Shown: positions 27,101 to 37,200 of the stretch, piece by piece
Layout: every line of letters starts with the position of its first letter
How positions within the stretch are numbered: the stretch's first letter is position 1
Assembly: GCF_007827465.1 (NCBI RefSeq)
Contig: NZ_VISL01000001.1
Location: forward strand, 1,164,501-1,228,500
Direction of reading: 5' to 3'
Source of the DNA: Dokdonia sp. Hel_I_53
GTDB taxonomy: Bacteria > Bacteroidota > Bacteroidia > Flavobacteriales > Flavobacteriaceae
Length of the DNA: 64,000 bases
Notes under the pieces: generated by a model
What the model saw: only the letters and a program-made list of their open reading frames with translations
The model's database searches: none
Told to the model about the DNA's origin: nothing
Made by a program: the position numbers and the translations under genes

Positions 27101-30100
27101 AACATCTGTTGTCGATAAAGCAGAGATATCAATAGGAGATAAAGGTGGTGTAGTTACTTCAATTATTGAGAAGCAACTACCTGCATCCTCCACTTGAAAG
27201 AAGTAGGTTGTATTGTGATCGAGTCCTGTAAAAGTATGAGATGTGTTTGCTGTCGGTCCAAAAGCCGTAGCCGGTTGACCAAATATAGAGTAGATAAATG
27301 GTTGAGCACCAGTTAGAACTTCTATGGTAACTGTTGCACCTGTTGCACAAGAGCCGGTAGTGGTGTTACTGGTCAAACTAATATTTGGTGGTGTTTCAAT
27401 ACGTTGAGCCGCACTTCTAAAATCACAACCATTTGCATCAACAATTGTTACAAAATAATCACCAAAACTAAGTCCAGAGAACGTATGTGTTGTCAAAGCT
27501 GTACTTCCACTCGTATCAATTTGCGTATTTGTATTATCAAATAAAGTGTAGATAAATGGTGCTACTCCACCTGAGTTTATTGTAACATCCAAACTACCAG
27601 GTACATTTGAATTACATTGGATAGCGTTTCTTACTATGGTCACATCGATCGGTGCTGGATCATTCAAAGTAATAGACCCAGTATCCTCACACTGTTTACT
27701 ATCTCTTACAACATAATTATAAGTTCCTGCACTCAAACCACCAAACACATTTGAGGAAACAAAGGTAGTTCCGCCATCAATACTATAGGTAAACGGAGCC
27801 TCTCCTGAGGTAGCCGTCAAGGTGATAGACCCGTTGGTATCTCCATTACAAGTAGGGTCTATATGAGTCTCGGTTGCTGTAACTGGAACTAATGGATCAA
27901 TAGTATGAACAACAGAAGTAACAGAACAACCATTGCTATCTGTTATTCTAAATTGATAGTCTCCAGGATTAGGAGTACTATAAATGAATGGTGAGGTCAA
28001 GGCTCCTTGTGGATTAAATCCACCTCCATTAAATTCTACCTCATAGGTATATGGTCCAGAACCTCCATTAAAAGTAAGTGTAATTTGAGCTTCAGATGGT
28101 AAAGGTGGTGCACAATCAAACTCTTCAGTGATTTCACTGTTTAATACTAGCTGAGGACTCACAGTAACTGAATTACTTGTAGCAGTACATCCATTAGCAT
28201 CTCTTACAGTAACGGTGTAGGTTCCTGGTGTTACCGTAAATGTAGCACTTGTTTGGAAATTCGTTCCATCTATACTATATGCATATGGTGAAACTCCTGA
28301 ACTTGCTGTTGCGGTAATGGTATAGCTATTACCAATCGTACCACATTGGTCGTCTACCGCAAGAGTAACTGTAGGTGTAGGATCTGTAACGATATTGATA
28401 TCTTGAGATACCGTACAATCATTTGCATCTTTTACCCATACTGTGATATTAGATCCTAAAACACTTGTATCTACCGTAGTCGTATTACTAAAAGCAGATG
28501 GCGCTGGTGCTGGATCTCCCTGAATGACATAGGCATACGTATAGCCTGGTGTTCCACCGCTAGGTCCTGTAAAAGTAATAGTTGAAATAGATTCATTACA
28601 ATTTACACTCGATGCCGTAGCTGTAAATGTAATCTGTGTCGCTGCGTCTATTGTTACGCTCGCAGAGTCGGTACATCCTGTAGCGGTATCAACGACATCA
28701 ATAGTATATGTCCCTGCGGTAAGACCTGTTACGGTTACTACATTATCTACTTGAGTATCTGTAGTTACAGTAGGACTAATTGTATAGGTATAATTGCCAG
28801 TACTGCTCACATCTGTAATGGTAAATACCGCTTCGCCATCACCTGCATTAAAACATTGTTCGTCCGCTTTCGCGAAAGCTACCTGAATAGGTCGAACAGG
28901 TGAAATACTATGTGATGCTGTAGCCGAACAACCATTTGCATCTGTCACCTCAAATGTATAATTACCAGGAGTTAGTCCTGTGAAAACACCTGAGTTCACA
29001 CCCGTAGTATTTGTCGTAGCAGCACCTGGTGCAGTAATTACAAATGTAAACGGAGAAATCCCTCCCGTAGGTGTTACCGTCACATCTGTGGTCGTATCAT
29101 TACAAGTAATGGCATTTGAATCTGCAAAAGCCACTCCTGTTATAGGATCATATGGTGGAATATCTATAGAATCAGTATCGATACACCCATTAGTATCCCT
29201 TACAGCATACGTAATATTTTGTATTACACCAGTATTATTTACCGTATACGTGTTTGAACTCGAATAAGAACTTCCTTCGAAACTGTACTCATAACTCCCT
29301 GTACCACCAGTGGCAGTTACCGTTATTACAGTTGTAGCACTACAGCTAGTATTAGCTGGAATAGAAGCAGACGCTACAAGTTCATCTGGGTTATTTAAAG
29401 TTACACTTATAGTACCTATACACTCGTTTCCATCACGCACATAGAAAGTGTAAGTTCCAGCAACTAAACCTGTAAATAATGGGTCTGATGTATAGGTAAC
29501 ATTATCATCACTATACATATACGCACCAGAACCCCCTGAGCCCGTAAGAAGCACTTGCCCATTGCTATCATTAAAACATAATGGATCTGTTGGGGTTGCA
29601 ACTACTGTAGGATTAGTGATAGGTGCAACAGTGGTTACTCCAGATTCCGCGATACAACCTTGATCGTCTGTCACTTGAAATTGGTATGTACCGTCTGTTG
29701 TTACCGTGTAGGTAAAAGGAGATCCTGTTGTTCCTAACGAAGTGTATGCTGCACCATTTATAGAAACAGCATAGGTGTATGGAGGATAGCCTCCAGTTAT
29801 AGTTCCCGTGATTTGACCATCAGGAGACGATGTACAATCTAGTTCTTTATCTAATATCGTAGTTAATGACAATTGTGGAGCAATACTCTGACTTGCCAAA
29901 GTAAGTGTACATCCATAAGCGTCTCTTACAGTAATAGTATAACTTCCAGGTATAAGATTTGGAAAACTGTTACTCGCCTGAAATGGACCTCCATTTATAC
30001 TAAATTCAAACGGCGCTACTCCAGCAGTTACATCTACCACTAAAGTGGCTCCACTAGTTGTATCATAACAAAGGTTAGATGTGCCACTTAATGTAGCTTC

Positions 30101-33100
30101 TACATCTTCAGGAGTAGTTAAATCAAAAGTAGTGGTCACCTCACAACCATTAACATCAGCCACTAGAGCCGTGTATGTTCCTGGAAGTGATAAACCTGTA
30201 AAAGTCGTGCTAGATTGCGGACCTAAAACTGAATTATCAGGTTGGGTAATCGTATAGGTATAACCTCCCCAACCACCTGTAGCAGTAAGCTCAACACTCC
30301 CATCATCCTCACAAGTAATAACAGTTTCTGCAGCAGACAGCGTTAATGCGGCACCAGGCTCTTGTACCGTTGCTGTATCCGTTCCTTCACAATTGGTTAC
30401 GGTATCTATTATGACAATAGCGTACGAACCAGCTCCCAAACCAGAGAGTGTAAAAGGTGAGGTTCCAGCGATTGCTGCTCCACCATTCACGGTATATTCA
30501 AAATTAGAAGTTCCTGATACCGTTACAAGAATGGATCCATCTGAATCACCGAAACACGTTACGTCATTTTGTGTTTGGGCGCTCACTGCTATACTAGGTA
30601 ATCCATCAACCGCATACTGCTCACTGTATAAACATCCATTTGCATCCCTTACCTCAAAAGTATAGGTGTCTGGAGACAGATTAGCAAATACGTTAGAATT
30701 TTGATATGCTGTCACTGCCGCGGCTGGAGCAATAATTCTGTACTCTAATGGAGCAATTCCCCCGGTCGTACTTGTGATAGTAATATCTGTTAAGTTAGAA
30801 GGACATGTAAGTGCTGTGTTTGAAAATTCAAGATCTGTTGGAGGATCTAGTGCATCTATTACAATTACTGGTAGAGCTAGTGAACATCCACGTGAATCTT
30901 GAATAACAACAACATAAGATCCGTTTGTTAAATTTGTAAATACTGTACCTGTTTGAAAAGTAACTCCGTCAATACTATATTCATACCCTGGGGTTCCTCC
31001 ACTAACATTACTTACCGTAATTTGAGCAGTAGTATCACAAGTGTAATCTACTGTAAGATCTGCCTGACCCACAAGAGGTTCTGGTATAGTAATCGTTACT
31101 GTCTCTGGTAATGTTGTACATGAGGAAGGCCCAAAGGTATATTGTATAAGCGTTTCATAATCACCAGCGGGAAGGTTAGTAAAGACATTATTACTAGAGA
31201 ACGTAACTCCATTATCTATACTATATTCCAAACTACTACCGTAGGTAGTAGTAACATTAAAGGTGATAGTTCCTGAATCACCAGAATCTGCACATTGAAT
31301 ATCAGTTGCTGTAACAGTATACTCTGGAGGTAAAATTTCTTCTACTTCAATAGAATAGGTAGCCTCACAACTATTGGCATCTACAACTCTAATATTATAG
31401 GTACCTGCACTTGTAATATTATAAACTGAACTACCCTGAAAAACTGTTGTACTATTAATGTAAAAAACATAAGGAGGAGTACCACCTACAGCGTTCATGT
31501 TTATCTCACCTTGAGTTTCCTCAAAGATTGGATTACCAAATTCATCAAATAATAAATTACCATCACCATCAGTTGCTTGAATCAAACAATCGATAAATGG
31601 CGCTGCAAGATCTGCAGTTAGGGATAATAAATCTGGTTCCACAATGGTAACCGTATTTGATTCAACACAGCCATCTTCAGTCTGGACATTTGCTGTATAC
31701 TCACCCGCATTAAGGTTTTCAAAATTATAAGAGCTTTCTACAATTGGACCAACAGTTGTAACTAAGGCACCTGTATCATCAAACAATGTAAAAGTATATT
31801 GAGGCTCACCATCATTTGCAGAAACTTGTATGCTTCCTAACTGTCCATTACACAATGGATTAGTTGCTGTAGCCGCAAATGTGAAATCTCTTAAACGAAC
31901 ACGCACATTTTCAACAGTAAAGACACAGGCCGTATCTGGAACATTTTGCTGTCTTACATATACTGTGTACGTACCAGCAGTAGCTACATTGAATATATTA
32001 CTAGTTTGATAATTTGTTCCATCAAGACTAAATTCATAATCACTAGGCACATTATTTACAGTAATTGTACCAATGCTATCACACAATATATCTGTGGCAA
32101 CTGCAGTTGGGTTCAATACATTTTGATATACATTAAAAAAGAACTGATTAAAACAACCTCCATCGTAATTAACAGTAAGTCTAAACTGTCCAGCGGTATT
32201 TACTGTATAATCGGTACCAGTTGCTACTTGATTCCAAGAACAAGCACCATCTTCATTTGCACAATCATTATTACCCACCGCTGCACAACTAGACTCGTCT
32301 AACTGTTCCCAGATTATAGAATTTGAATCTGTAATAGCTGCACTAAGATCTCTACTATCATTTAAACCACATAGGAAAATATTAGGCAATAACCTTCCAT
32401 CATCTGGACAGGTAACTACTTCATCAGCTTGTGGAAGTATAGGATTTGTTTGGTTTTCACCATAGATGATCACATCAAAAATTTGAATAATAGATCGACA
32501 AGGAGCTGGTGCGGAATTATATACATAATAAGTCCCACTTTCAGTAACCGTTAAAGTTTGAGAAGTTCCTAGAACTGGTGATCCTGAGGGGTCGCTAGAC
32601 CAAGAGTATGAATCATACCCATCGGCAGCTACAATATCAATACTGTCACCACAAAGAATTGCGTTTTCACGAAATTCGCACTCATCAATATCTGCTAAAA
32701 AGTTAGTAGCTTGAGGCACTAATAAACAGCCTGTGTTTGAGCTAACACTAGGATCATCTGTAATTATAAAATCTGGATTAACAGTTCCTACGTAACTAGC
32801 AAAGGCTTGGTTTTGAACCAGGTTAGAACAAGCACTTGACAAATCATTACAGTTTTCGACAACATTAGCATTGATTCTAAATTCTACTACAGGATCTCCT
32901 TCCTCAATGAGATAATCTTCTACAGATAAAACAATCTCACGTGTAGCAGGATCGTAACTTACAACTGTAACTCCTGGTGGCAAATCAAGTCCTGAAGGAA
33001 AGTCAAAAACAGTATTAATAGGTAATACGTCCCTTATTATAAGGTTTTGTCCGTCATCATTCCCTATATTTTGAAAACTAATCACGTAGTTAAGTTCTTG

Positions 33101-34225
33101 ACCAAGACCAACCACTTGATCACTTATATCTTGCCCTAATTCATCCTCTACCGTTTTTGTAAATACAATATCTGGTTCTATAATCTCTACGGCAAATGAG
33201 AAAAAATATTGAAAGTAGGTATCTTGAACAGTACCTAAAGTAACTACAGCAGAGGTGTCTCCATTGTTAATAACTGAATTTCCAGGATTAGGTACCGCAA
33301 TAATTCCAGTATCGAATCCTAAAGTGTTTGAGCTATTCGGGTTTCTATTATTAACTGGTAATGCATTCAGTTGTGTAACTGAACTATTAAAAAAGTTGTT
33401 AGCTGGGCGATCGGCCGTCGATAAACTAGAACCATTAAGGGCCAAGAAATCTCCTGGTATTGGACTATCACCTTCTAAAGTGGCAAATGCTAAATTAGCT
33501 CTTACAGGTCCCGTAGGAATTGTCCTGAATCCATCAACATCCACATCTACTGTTCCTCCAGTGGCTACACTAACTACTTCAAACCCATTGAAACTAGTAA
33601 TAGATTTGCTAGGCAGTGTAGGATCTTCATACACTACATAAAGAGACCACCCAGCAGATTGACCAGTCCCTCCATTTGAGCCTTGTCTTGAAGAAACGTT
33701 TGCTACTGTATAGGTACCTGTGTTAGTAGCTAAACCTTGAACTATACTCGTTACGTCTGCGTAACAAGCATACGGCAAACTGTTAGCAATTTCTGATCCT
33801 ATTGGCGTTCTATCATAAATAATATTTCCAGCAACATCAACATATCCACCAGAAGGCCCTCTGAATTTTACATTTGTAAAATCTTGATTACTGTCCCGCT
33901 CTACTGCCCCCCAATATAAGGCTGCATATCTAATTTCATAACAGTTAGGATTTGGGACTACTAAATCTGCACTAGTGGAGCTAAATGTTGTAGCATCTCC
34001 ATCAATATCAATATAACGCATATCAATATTAGAATTATATTGATTATCATTATTATATGCATTATTATTCCTTCCTAGTATATTGTTTCCAATTAGAAGA
34101 ATATCTCCCTTTAGGTCATCATCAAACACAGGAGTAAATTCTACGCTGTCTTGAGCCAATGACTGCAATCCTGTAAATATGAATACTAAAAATAAGGGTA
34201 TTTTATAAAAAGTAGCTTTCTTCAT
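21137..34225 (-). CDS. sprB: Giant gliding-motility adhesin SprB
   Basis: 4362 residues (13 kb). Signal peptide 1-24 (ending SLAQ). An N-terminal adhesin region (to about 340) is followed by a DUF11-like domain at about 350-480 (VFTKTVEDELGQ...LNYVISFQNIGNDDGQ). From about residue 700 to 4270 run some forty degenerate 75-90-residue SprB-type repeats of the form C-x-GS-GGxxPYxYSxDG-FxxLxxGxYTxxVxDxxGC. The last ~88 residues are a type B T9SS sorting domain (CVPNYFTPNDDGVLDTW, IFDRYGRVIVKM, GDYWYIITL, GHFTLYR). By family it is carried along the cell surface during gliding. It holds one dispersed palindrome (28866) read AFAKA. No frameshift seen over 13 kb. Confidence 0.93.
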   Translation of the reverse strand: MKKATFYKIPLFLVFIFTGLQSLAQDSVEFTPVFDDDLKGDILLIGNNILGRNNNAYNNDNQYNSNIDMRYIDIDGDATTFSSTSADLVVPNPNCYEIRYAALYWGAVERDSNQDFTNVKFRGPSGGYVDVAGNIIYDRTPIGSEIANSLPYACYADVTSIVQGLATNTGTYTVANVSSRQGSNGGTGQSAGWSLYVVYEDPTLPSKSITSFNGFEVVSVATGGTVDVDVDGFRTIPTGPVRANLAFATLEGDSPIPGDFLALNGSSLSTADRPANNFFNSSVTQLNALPVNNRNPNSSNTLGFDTGIIAVPNPGNSVINNGDTSAVVTLGTVQDTYFQYFFSFAVEIIEPDIVFTKTVEDELGQDISDQVVGLGQELNYVISFQNIGNDDGQNLIIRDVLPINTVFDFPSGLDLPPGVTVVSYDPATREIVLSVEDYLIEEGDPVVEFRINANVVENCNDLSSACSNLVQNQAFASYVGTVNPDFIITDDPSVSSNTGCLLVPQATNFLADIDECEFRENAILCGDSIDIVAADGYDSYSWSSDPSGSPVLGTSQTLTVTESGTYYVYNSAPAPCRSIIQIFDVIIYGENQTNPILPQADEVVTCPDDGRLLPNIFLCGLNDSRDLSAAITDSNSIIWEQLDESSCAAVGNNDCANEDGACSWNQVATGTDYTVNTAGQFRLTVNYDGGCFNQFFFNVYQNVLNPTAVATDILCDSIGTITVNNVPSDYEFSLDGTNYQTSNIFNVATAGTYTVYVRQQNVPDTACVFTVENVRVRLRDFTFAATATNPLCNGQLGSIQVSANDGEPQYTFTLFDDTGALVTTVGPIVESSYNFENLNAGEYTANVQTEDGCVESNTVTIVEPDLLSLTADLAAPFIDCLIQATDGDGNLLFDEFGNPIFEETQGEINMNAVGGTPPYVFYINSTTVFQGSSVYNITSAGTYNIRVVDANSCEATYSIEVEEILPPEYTVTATDIQCADSGDSGTITFNVTTTYGSSLEYSIDNGVTFSSNNVFTNLPAGDYETLIQYTFGPSSCTTLPETVTITIPEPLVGQADLTVDYTCDTTAQITVSNVSGGTPGYEYSIDGVTFQTGTVFTNLTNGSYVVVIQDSRGCSLALPVIVIDALDPPTDLEFSNTALTCPSNLTDITITSTTGGIAPLEYRIIAPAAAVTAYQNSNVFANLSPDTYTFEVRDANGCLYSEQYAVDGLPSIAVSAQTQNDVTCFGDSDGSILVTVSGTSNFEYTVNGGAAIAGTSPFTLSGLGAGSYAIVIIDTVTNCEGTDTATVQEPGAALTLSAAETVITCEDDGSVELTATGGWGGYTYTITQPDNSVLGPQSSTTFTGLSLPGTYTALVADVNGCEVTTTFDLTTPEDVEATLSGTSNLCYDTTSGATLVVDVTAGVAPFEFSINGGPFQASNSFPNLIPGSYTITVRDAYGCTLTLASQSIAPQLSLTTILDKELDCTSSPDGQITGTITGGYPPYTYAVSINGAAYTSLGTTGSPFTYTVTTDGTYQFQVTDDQGCIAESGVTTVAPITNPTVVATPTDPLCFNDSNGQVLLTGSGGSGAYMYSDDNVTYTSDPLFTGLVAGTYTFYVRDGNECIGTISVTLNNPDELVASASIPANTSCSATTVITVTATGGTGSYEYSFEGSSYSSSNTYTVNNTGVIQNITYAVRDTNGCIDTDSIDIPPYDPITGVAFADSNAITCNDTTTDVTVTPTGGISPFTFVITAPGAATTNTTGVNSGVFTGLTPGNYTFEVTDANGCSATASHSISPVRPIQVAFAKADEQCFNAGDGEAVFTITDVSSTGNYTYTISPTVTTDTQVDNVVTVTGLTAGTYTIDVVDTATGCTDSASVTIDAATQITFTATASSVNCNESISTITFTGPSGGTPGYTYAYVIQGDPAPAPSAFSNTTTVDTSVLGSNITVWVKDANDCTVSQDINIVTDPTPTVTLAVDDQCGTIGNSYTITATASSGVSPYAYSIDGTNFQTSATFTVTPGTYTVTVRDANGCTATSNSVTVSPQLVLNSEITEEFDCAPPLPSEAQITLTFNGGSGPYTYEVEFNGGGFNPQGALTSPFIYSTPNPGDYQFRITDSNGCSVTSVVHTIDPLVPVTATETHIDPTCNGDTNGSITLTATSGEAPFTYSIDGGTTFVSSNVFGGLSAGTYNYVVRDSKQCEDTGSITLNDPAPIDVTIVRNAIQCNSNVPGSLDVTINSGGVAPFIYTLFDNTNTQIDTSGSTALTTHTFSGLSFGDYFVTIVDANGCDFRSAAQRIETPPNISLTSNTTTGSCATGATVTIEVLTGAQPFIYSIFGQPATAFGPTANTSHTFTGLDHNTTYFFQVEDAGSCFSIIEVTTPPLSPIDISALSTTDVSCNGDSTGEVSFTVSDYDASVTMLYYEVRDQLTNQPIAPPANGTFTGLTGAPASDVITGLGAGNYTLFVEETDGTLCSTTQVFQITEPIQALTATVVDNINANCNTGAQVTVNATGGTGPYEYAYALSPSAVPTSAYTTNNVLNLDASLGTTWDIYVRDANGCPFTLPVTVATDAAPTIDPVATQCYVGTPFTVTVSGTTFNGNATYSAGGPYQNSPNFTITAPGSYDFFIRDDNGCTATTTYVVNDQLTLIPTITKELDCTASPDAEITLTAGGGDASYTYEVSTDGGITYTAMGSNVYSAATPIEYFFRVTDGAGCQAINSIEVSPIVPVTFTPVPTDVSCNAGSDGSITVNVTGGVGPFTYEIEGVLNTPADSNIFTGLSQGTYDIVVIDGSSCRSAIQSVTIDEPTPVTATASLSANTTCDVETTITVTASGGTPTGIATGYYYSFEGNGFSTDNTYVVNDNGTVQTINYIVRDLNNCEFTGSIDVQPLDPPTDLDFSATVATCDTPSSDVTITATDGIGPLTYDIIIPAGDPNTTGDTTGIYTGLSVGSYTFEVIDANGCTYQEQFTVPAIENIEVLGQLVSDITCNPGNNGEVSFTVSNFTGTYSYSINGGATVTGQTNATVLVSNISIPGTQTIDITDEVTGCVATASVTVAQVAPLTLIEDTNINANCNDDAQVTVSATGGTPPYVYSFVVSGAGPGTFTSSNTAALDPPTSTSWDVYVQDNNNCQDMITVTIDTDPLPSGFTFAATSQCPDASGEYELVVTPGSGIAPLEYSIGNGYQTGTTFTVNAPGMYTVTIRDGNECTVTESVTILPALEAIAAISNLPSCSDDDGEIEVTAAGGSGDYEYTINPDPLGVSPSTNPIFVGLPAGVYDVTAIDRITSCTFTTQVTLEAPTPVTFTTSHEDVSCNAGSDGTITVTLGAGNDNPLYTYAIIAPAGFTRPAQSSNIFTGLSANTYTVQVTSGRGCTLTEDVIIEEPDALTASATATSFNCAADNSVNTSTITITGADGTPPYLYSIDGTSYFTSNTFEVADTGAIQTITVYVRDDNNCDATNTVTIDPLETITAAAFVITSPIDCNNTGEVSINVTGGSGNFEYQLLPNGIPQPSNIFALTDPGTYYFQINDLTTGCYFLTDFEIAPFDVIEAQLSTLEDVDCFGNASGEIALTVLNYTGDYTYDVLDSSGAPVGISGTGNTNSNPQIITGLNGGNYTVNVSATDTPFCATVSNSVAIESPITPVAVIATETYNVTCTNDQGIITAAGSGGTPPYEYQLTGPVTVAFSPNATFSDLSAGLYTVTVRDANDCLETDTVLLEVPDAITATFTPSATEVACFGDQTVSITVTNVQGGQGADYNYTLNRISPNASTFGPQSSNVFSNLGAGVYSVTIQDTYSCELTSANITITEPDQIDASLVVNSTQTCLTDATLTLSATGGTGLYTYDDADDFTTPLGTFVTDVTFSVVPGTYQYFIRDENGCVSRASNEITIEPLVDLEVNLTSDNPTINCVGDSSGSITATAIGGLGNYVYTLQDEFGVTVPATQSSPGVFTGLTAGTYQVYVQSGDCQDTSSTLIITEPLEAVTADYDLTPITCNGANDGVLTINASGGTGDIIYAISPNLDQFFTTNVFEDLQPGDYTVIFQDQLGCFDTFDFRLEDPEIVALGIVPNSIIPETCFGDADGSFSVEISGGSLPYEVVLDDPNGTYTVGGPTQTTFVFDNLSGGDHIVYVRDAQGCESPWNITFPETVNIIPTLDVDPNCDTNTPGNTVTVTVDGFIPDPSLLTYSLDDSGNEQSDNVFINVSPGTHYITVIYDGVCSEDTIPFIIEDIQPLSLTLEEGNLNEIVAVATGGFGNNQYTFNGISTGTTNTYVISESGTYTVIVTDAEGCTATADIYIEFIDVCVPNYFTPNDDGVLDTWAPGCADNYPNLKTQIFDRYGRVIVKMNVGQSWNGKYNSKELPTGDYWYIITLGPEGNDREFVGHFTLYR
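28866..28879. repeat. Dispersed palindrome copy 9
   Basis: Perfect copy inside sprB, read on the minus strand as V-AFAKA-D. Confidence 0.9.
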
Positions 34226-34284
34226 AATAATAATGATTTGGGGTAAATCTTACAATGATTAACTATTCTAAAATTTGTAAAACT

Positions 34285-37200
34285 TTAATTATCAATTTGA
34301 ATAATAGAAACCTTTTCTGCAAAAGGAGCCTCATTCTTTATACTTAATTTATCGTTTGCACCTGCTATTGAATCTACTTTATCAATATAGATGTAGTACT
34401 TACTTGTGTCAATATTATAGAAGTAATTCACTTGACTGTAGCCAGATGCAATTACTTTTTTAACAAACTCATCTCTGTCCTTAGCATTGCCATGTGTTGC
34501 TAATACTATATAGTATCCGCTATCAATATTTTCCACGTTACTAAAACGACGTGTAATACCGCTTTCTTGATCTCCGAAATCAAAATCTTCACTAGTGTAA
34601 GGCGTATTAACAACAGGTGTATTTGCCTTGAGCACTCTGAGAGAGGCTTGATCTTGCTGGAATCTATCCTCCTCATTATTAAAGGCAGCTCTCTTAATTC
34701 TTCTTGATCGCTCAAATTGAGTTGCTTCCTTAATTCGTTCTAATGAAGCCACTAGATCTGCTTTTGCTGCCTGAGTTAATTCTCGATCTAATTTAAGATC
34801 TGTGATTGCCTTTCTATAATACGCATTTGTTGCATCATCACCAGAAAATTCCTTTGTTCTCTCTCTTAATAAGCGCTCTAGTTCAGAAATTTTACTACTC
34901 TGCGAACTAATTGCTTGATCTAATTCTGTTTGTAATGCTGCAATTTCAGCATTTTCTTGAGAAACACTTTTAAATGGTTTTGGGGCCACAAAAATACCTT
35001 TCTCACTTAAATCATTTGCTTCCTTAAGGTCTCTTAGATCTTCATCCTTAGAGTCTACCACTTCGGCTAAACGGTTTAATAGATTATCCTGAGACTCTTG
35101 TGCTGTTTCTGTTTGTTCTGTTAAGTTCTTTATATTTTGACCTAAATTATCTGTAGGATTTATCTCGGCTTCTTTTGCTTCCTCAGCTAGTCTTGCTTCT
35201 TCAGCTAACCTTGCTTCTTCAGCTAACCTTGCTTCTTCAGCTAACCTTGTTTCTTCTGCTAGTCTTGATTCTTCAGCTAGTCTTGCTTCTTCAGCTAACC
35301 TCGTCTCCTCTGCTAGTCTCGCTTCTTCAGCTAACCTTGCTTCTTCAGCTAACCTTCTTTCTTCAGCCAACCTTGATTCTTCAGCTAGTCTTGCTTCTTC
35401 AGCTAACCTCGTCTCCTCTGCTAGTCTCGCTTCTTCAGCTAACCTTGCTTCTTCAGCTAACCTTGTTTCTTCTGCTAGTCTTGATTCTTCGGCTAGTCTC
35501 GCTTCTTCAGCTAACCTTGCTTCTTCTGCTAGTCTTGATTCTTCGGCCAATCTTGCTTCCTCAGCTAGTCGTGCTTCTTCAGCCAATCTAGCCTCCTCTG
35601 CTAGTCTTGCCTCTTCTGCTAGTCTTGATTCTTCGGCCAATCTTGTTTCTTCGGCCAATCTTGCTTCCTCAGCTAGTCTTGCCTCTTCGGCTAGTCTTGC
35701 TTCTTCAGCTAATCTAGCTTCTTCTGCTAGTCTTGCTTCTTCAGCCAATCTTGCTTCCTCTGATAATTGAGCTTGCTCCGCTAGTCGTGCCTCTTCAGCC
35801 AATCTTGCCTCTTCAGCTAATCTAGCTTCTTCTGCTAGTCTTGCTTCCTCTGATAATTGAGCTTGCTCCGCTAGTCGTGCCTCTTCAGCCAATCTTGCCT
35901 CTTCAGCTAATCTAGCTTCTTCTGCTAGTCTTGCTTCTTCAGCCAATCTTGCTTCCTCTGATAATTGAGCTTGCTCCGCTAGTCGTGCCTCTTCAGCCAA
36001 TCTTGCCTCTTCAGCTAGTCTTGCTTCTTCAGCCAATCTTGCTTCCTCTGATAATTGAGCTTGCTCCGCTAGTCGTGCCTCTTCAGCCAATCTTGCTTCC
36101 TCTGCTAGTCTTGCTTCTTCAGCCAATCTTGCTTCCTCTGATAATTGAGCTTGCTCCGCTAGTCGTGCTTCTTCAGCCAATCTTGCCTCTTCAGCTAGTC
36201 GTGCTTCTTCAGCTAGTCTTTCCTCCTGAGCAATACGTGCTTGTGCATCAAAATCAACAGCTTCTTCAGTTTGAGCAGGCACTCTTGGCTTGCTTGGGGT
36301 ATTTCGCGCTAAGCGTTTCTTTTTACTAAAAGATCTCCTTCTATTTTTCTCAAAATTTAACAGTCCAGTAATACGCTTCTTTCTAAAATCAAAAGAATTC
36401 TGAGTAGGAAGCATGAAAGCAAGTGTAAATTCATGTGTAGAACCTAACCCGACAAAACCTCCCAATGATTTTTCATAATTGTATTCTAATGCAATTTGGG
36501 ATGTGACATTGAGACCGACACCAGCAGACGCACCAAAAACTGTGTTATAACCACCTTGAACCCAAAAACCTTTTGGAACAGTCAACATCACAGTACCAGA
36601 AAAAATGGATGTATCCTCCTGTATTTCTGCTCTACCTAATGCAGAAAACTTACTATTATCTAAAAAACCATAAGTATCTAAAAAACCAGTATACATTACA
36701 TGTCCCTGAATTCCTCGCCGGGTTTGCTCCTTGAGTAATTCTGAATTACTTACATCATAAGTAACAAGATTATTTATAGTAACCCCAACATCCATGAATC
36801 CTCCTCCGTAGTTAACACCTGGACTTATAGTGGTTATAAAACTAGAAGGTATATTATTTATTGATGGATCATCACTTGTAGAGACTACATTACCCGAATT
36901 CACACTACTGCTATATGCAGCTAAATTAAGACCAAAAGTCAAATTACTCTCTGAAGCAAGTTGTGCGTTATAAGCAACATTTGCAATTCCTCCAAATGTT
37001 GTAAAAACACCAAAATTTCTTTGAAATAGGCCTAAACCTGCACCAATCTTTTCTGTGAATCTACCCGAAAAACTTGCCAAATACGTTTGAGGAGCATCGC
37101 CTGCCTGTACTAATTCTCTTTTATTGTTAATAGAGATGTACTTATTCTCCTCTCTTGCAAAACTTAAAGTTGGACTAATAATGTATTTACCAAACATTAA

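Noticed and set aside
23587..33641. Many plus-strand ORFs of 60-130 codons inside sprB
   Set aside because: Shadows of the 13-kb sprB frame; Val/Thr-rich complementary reading with no independent features.
35168..36237. Regular direct repeats that could suggest a CRISPR array
   Set aside because: The repeats are contiguous in-frame codons without spacers; no cas genes nearby.
35175..36329. Leu/Gln-rich plus-strand ORFs opposite the LAEEAR array (35175-35591, 35931-36329)
   Set aside because: They are the antisense reading of the 18-bp repeat; no start signals or plausible protein composition.
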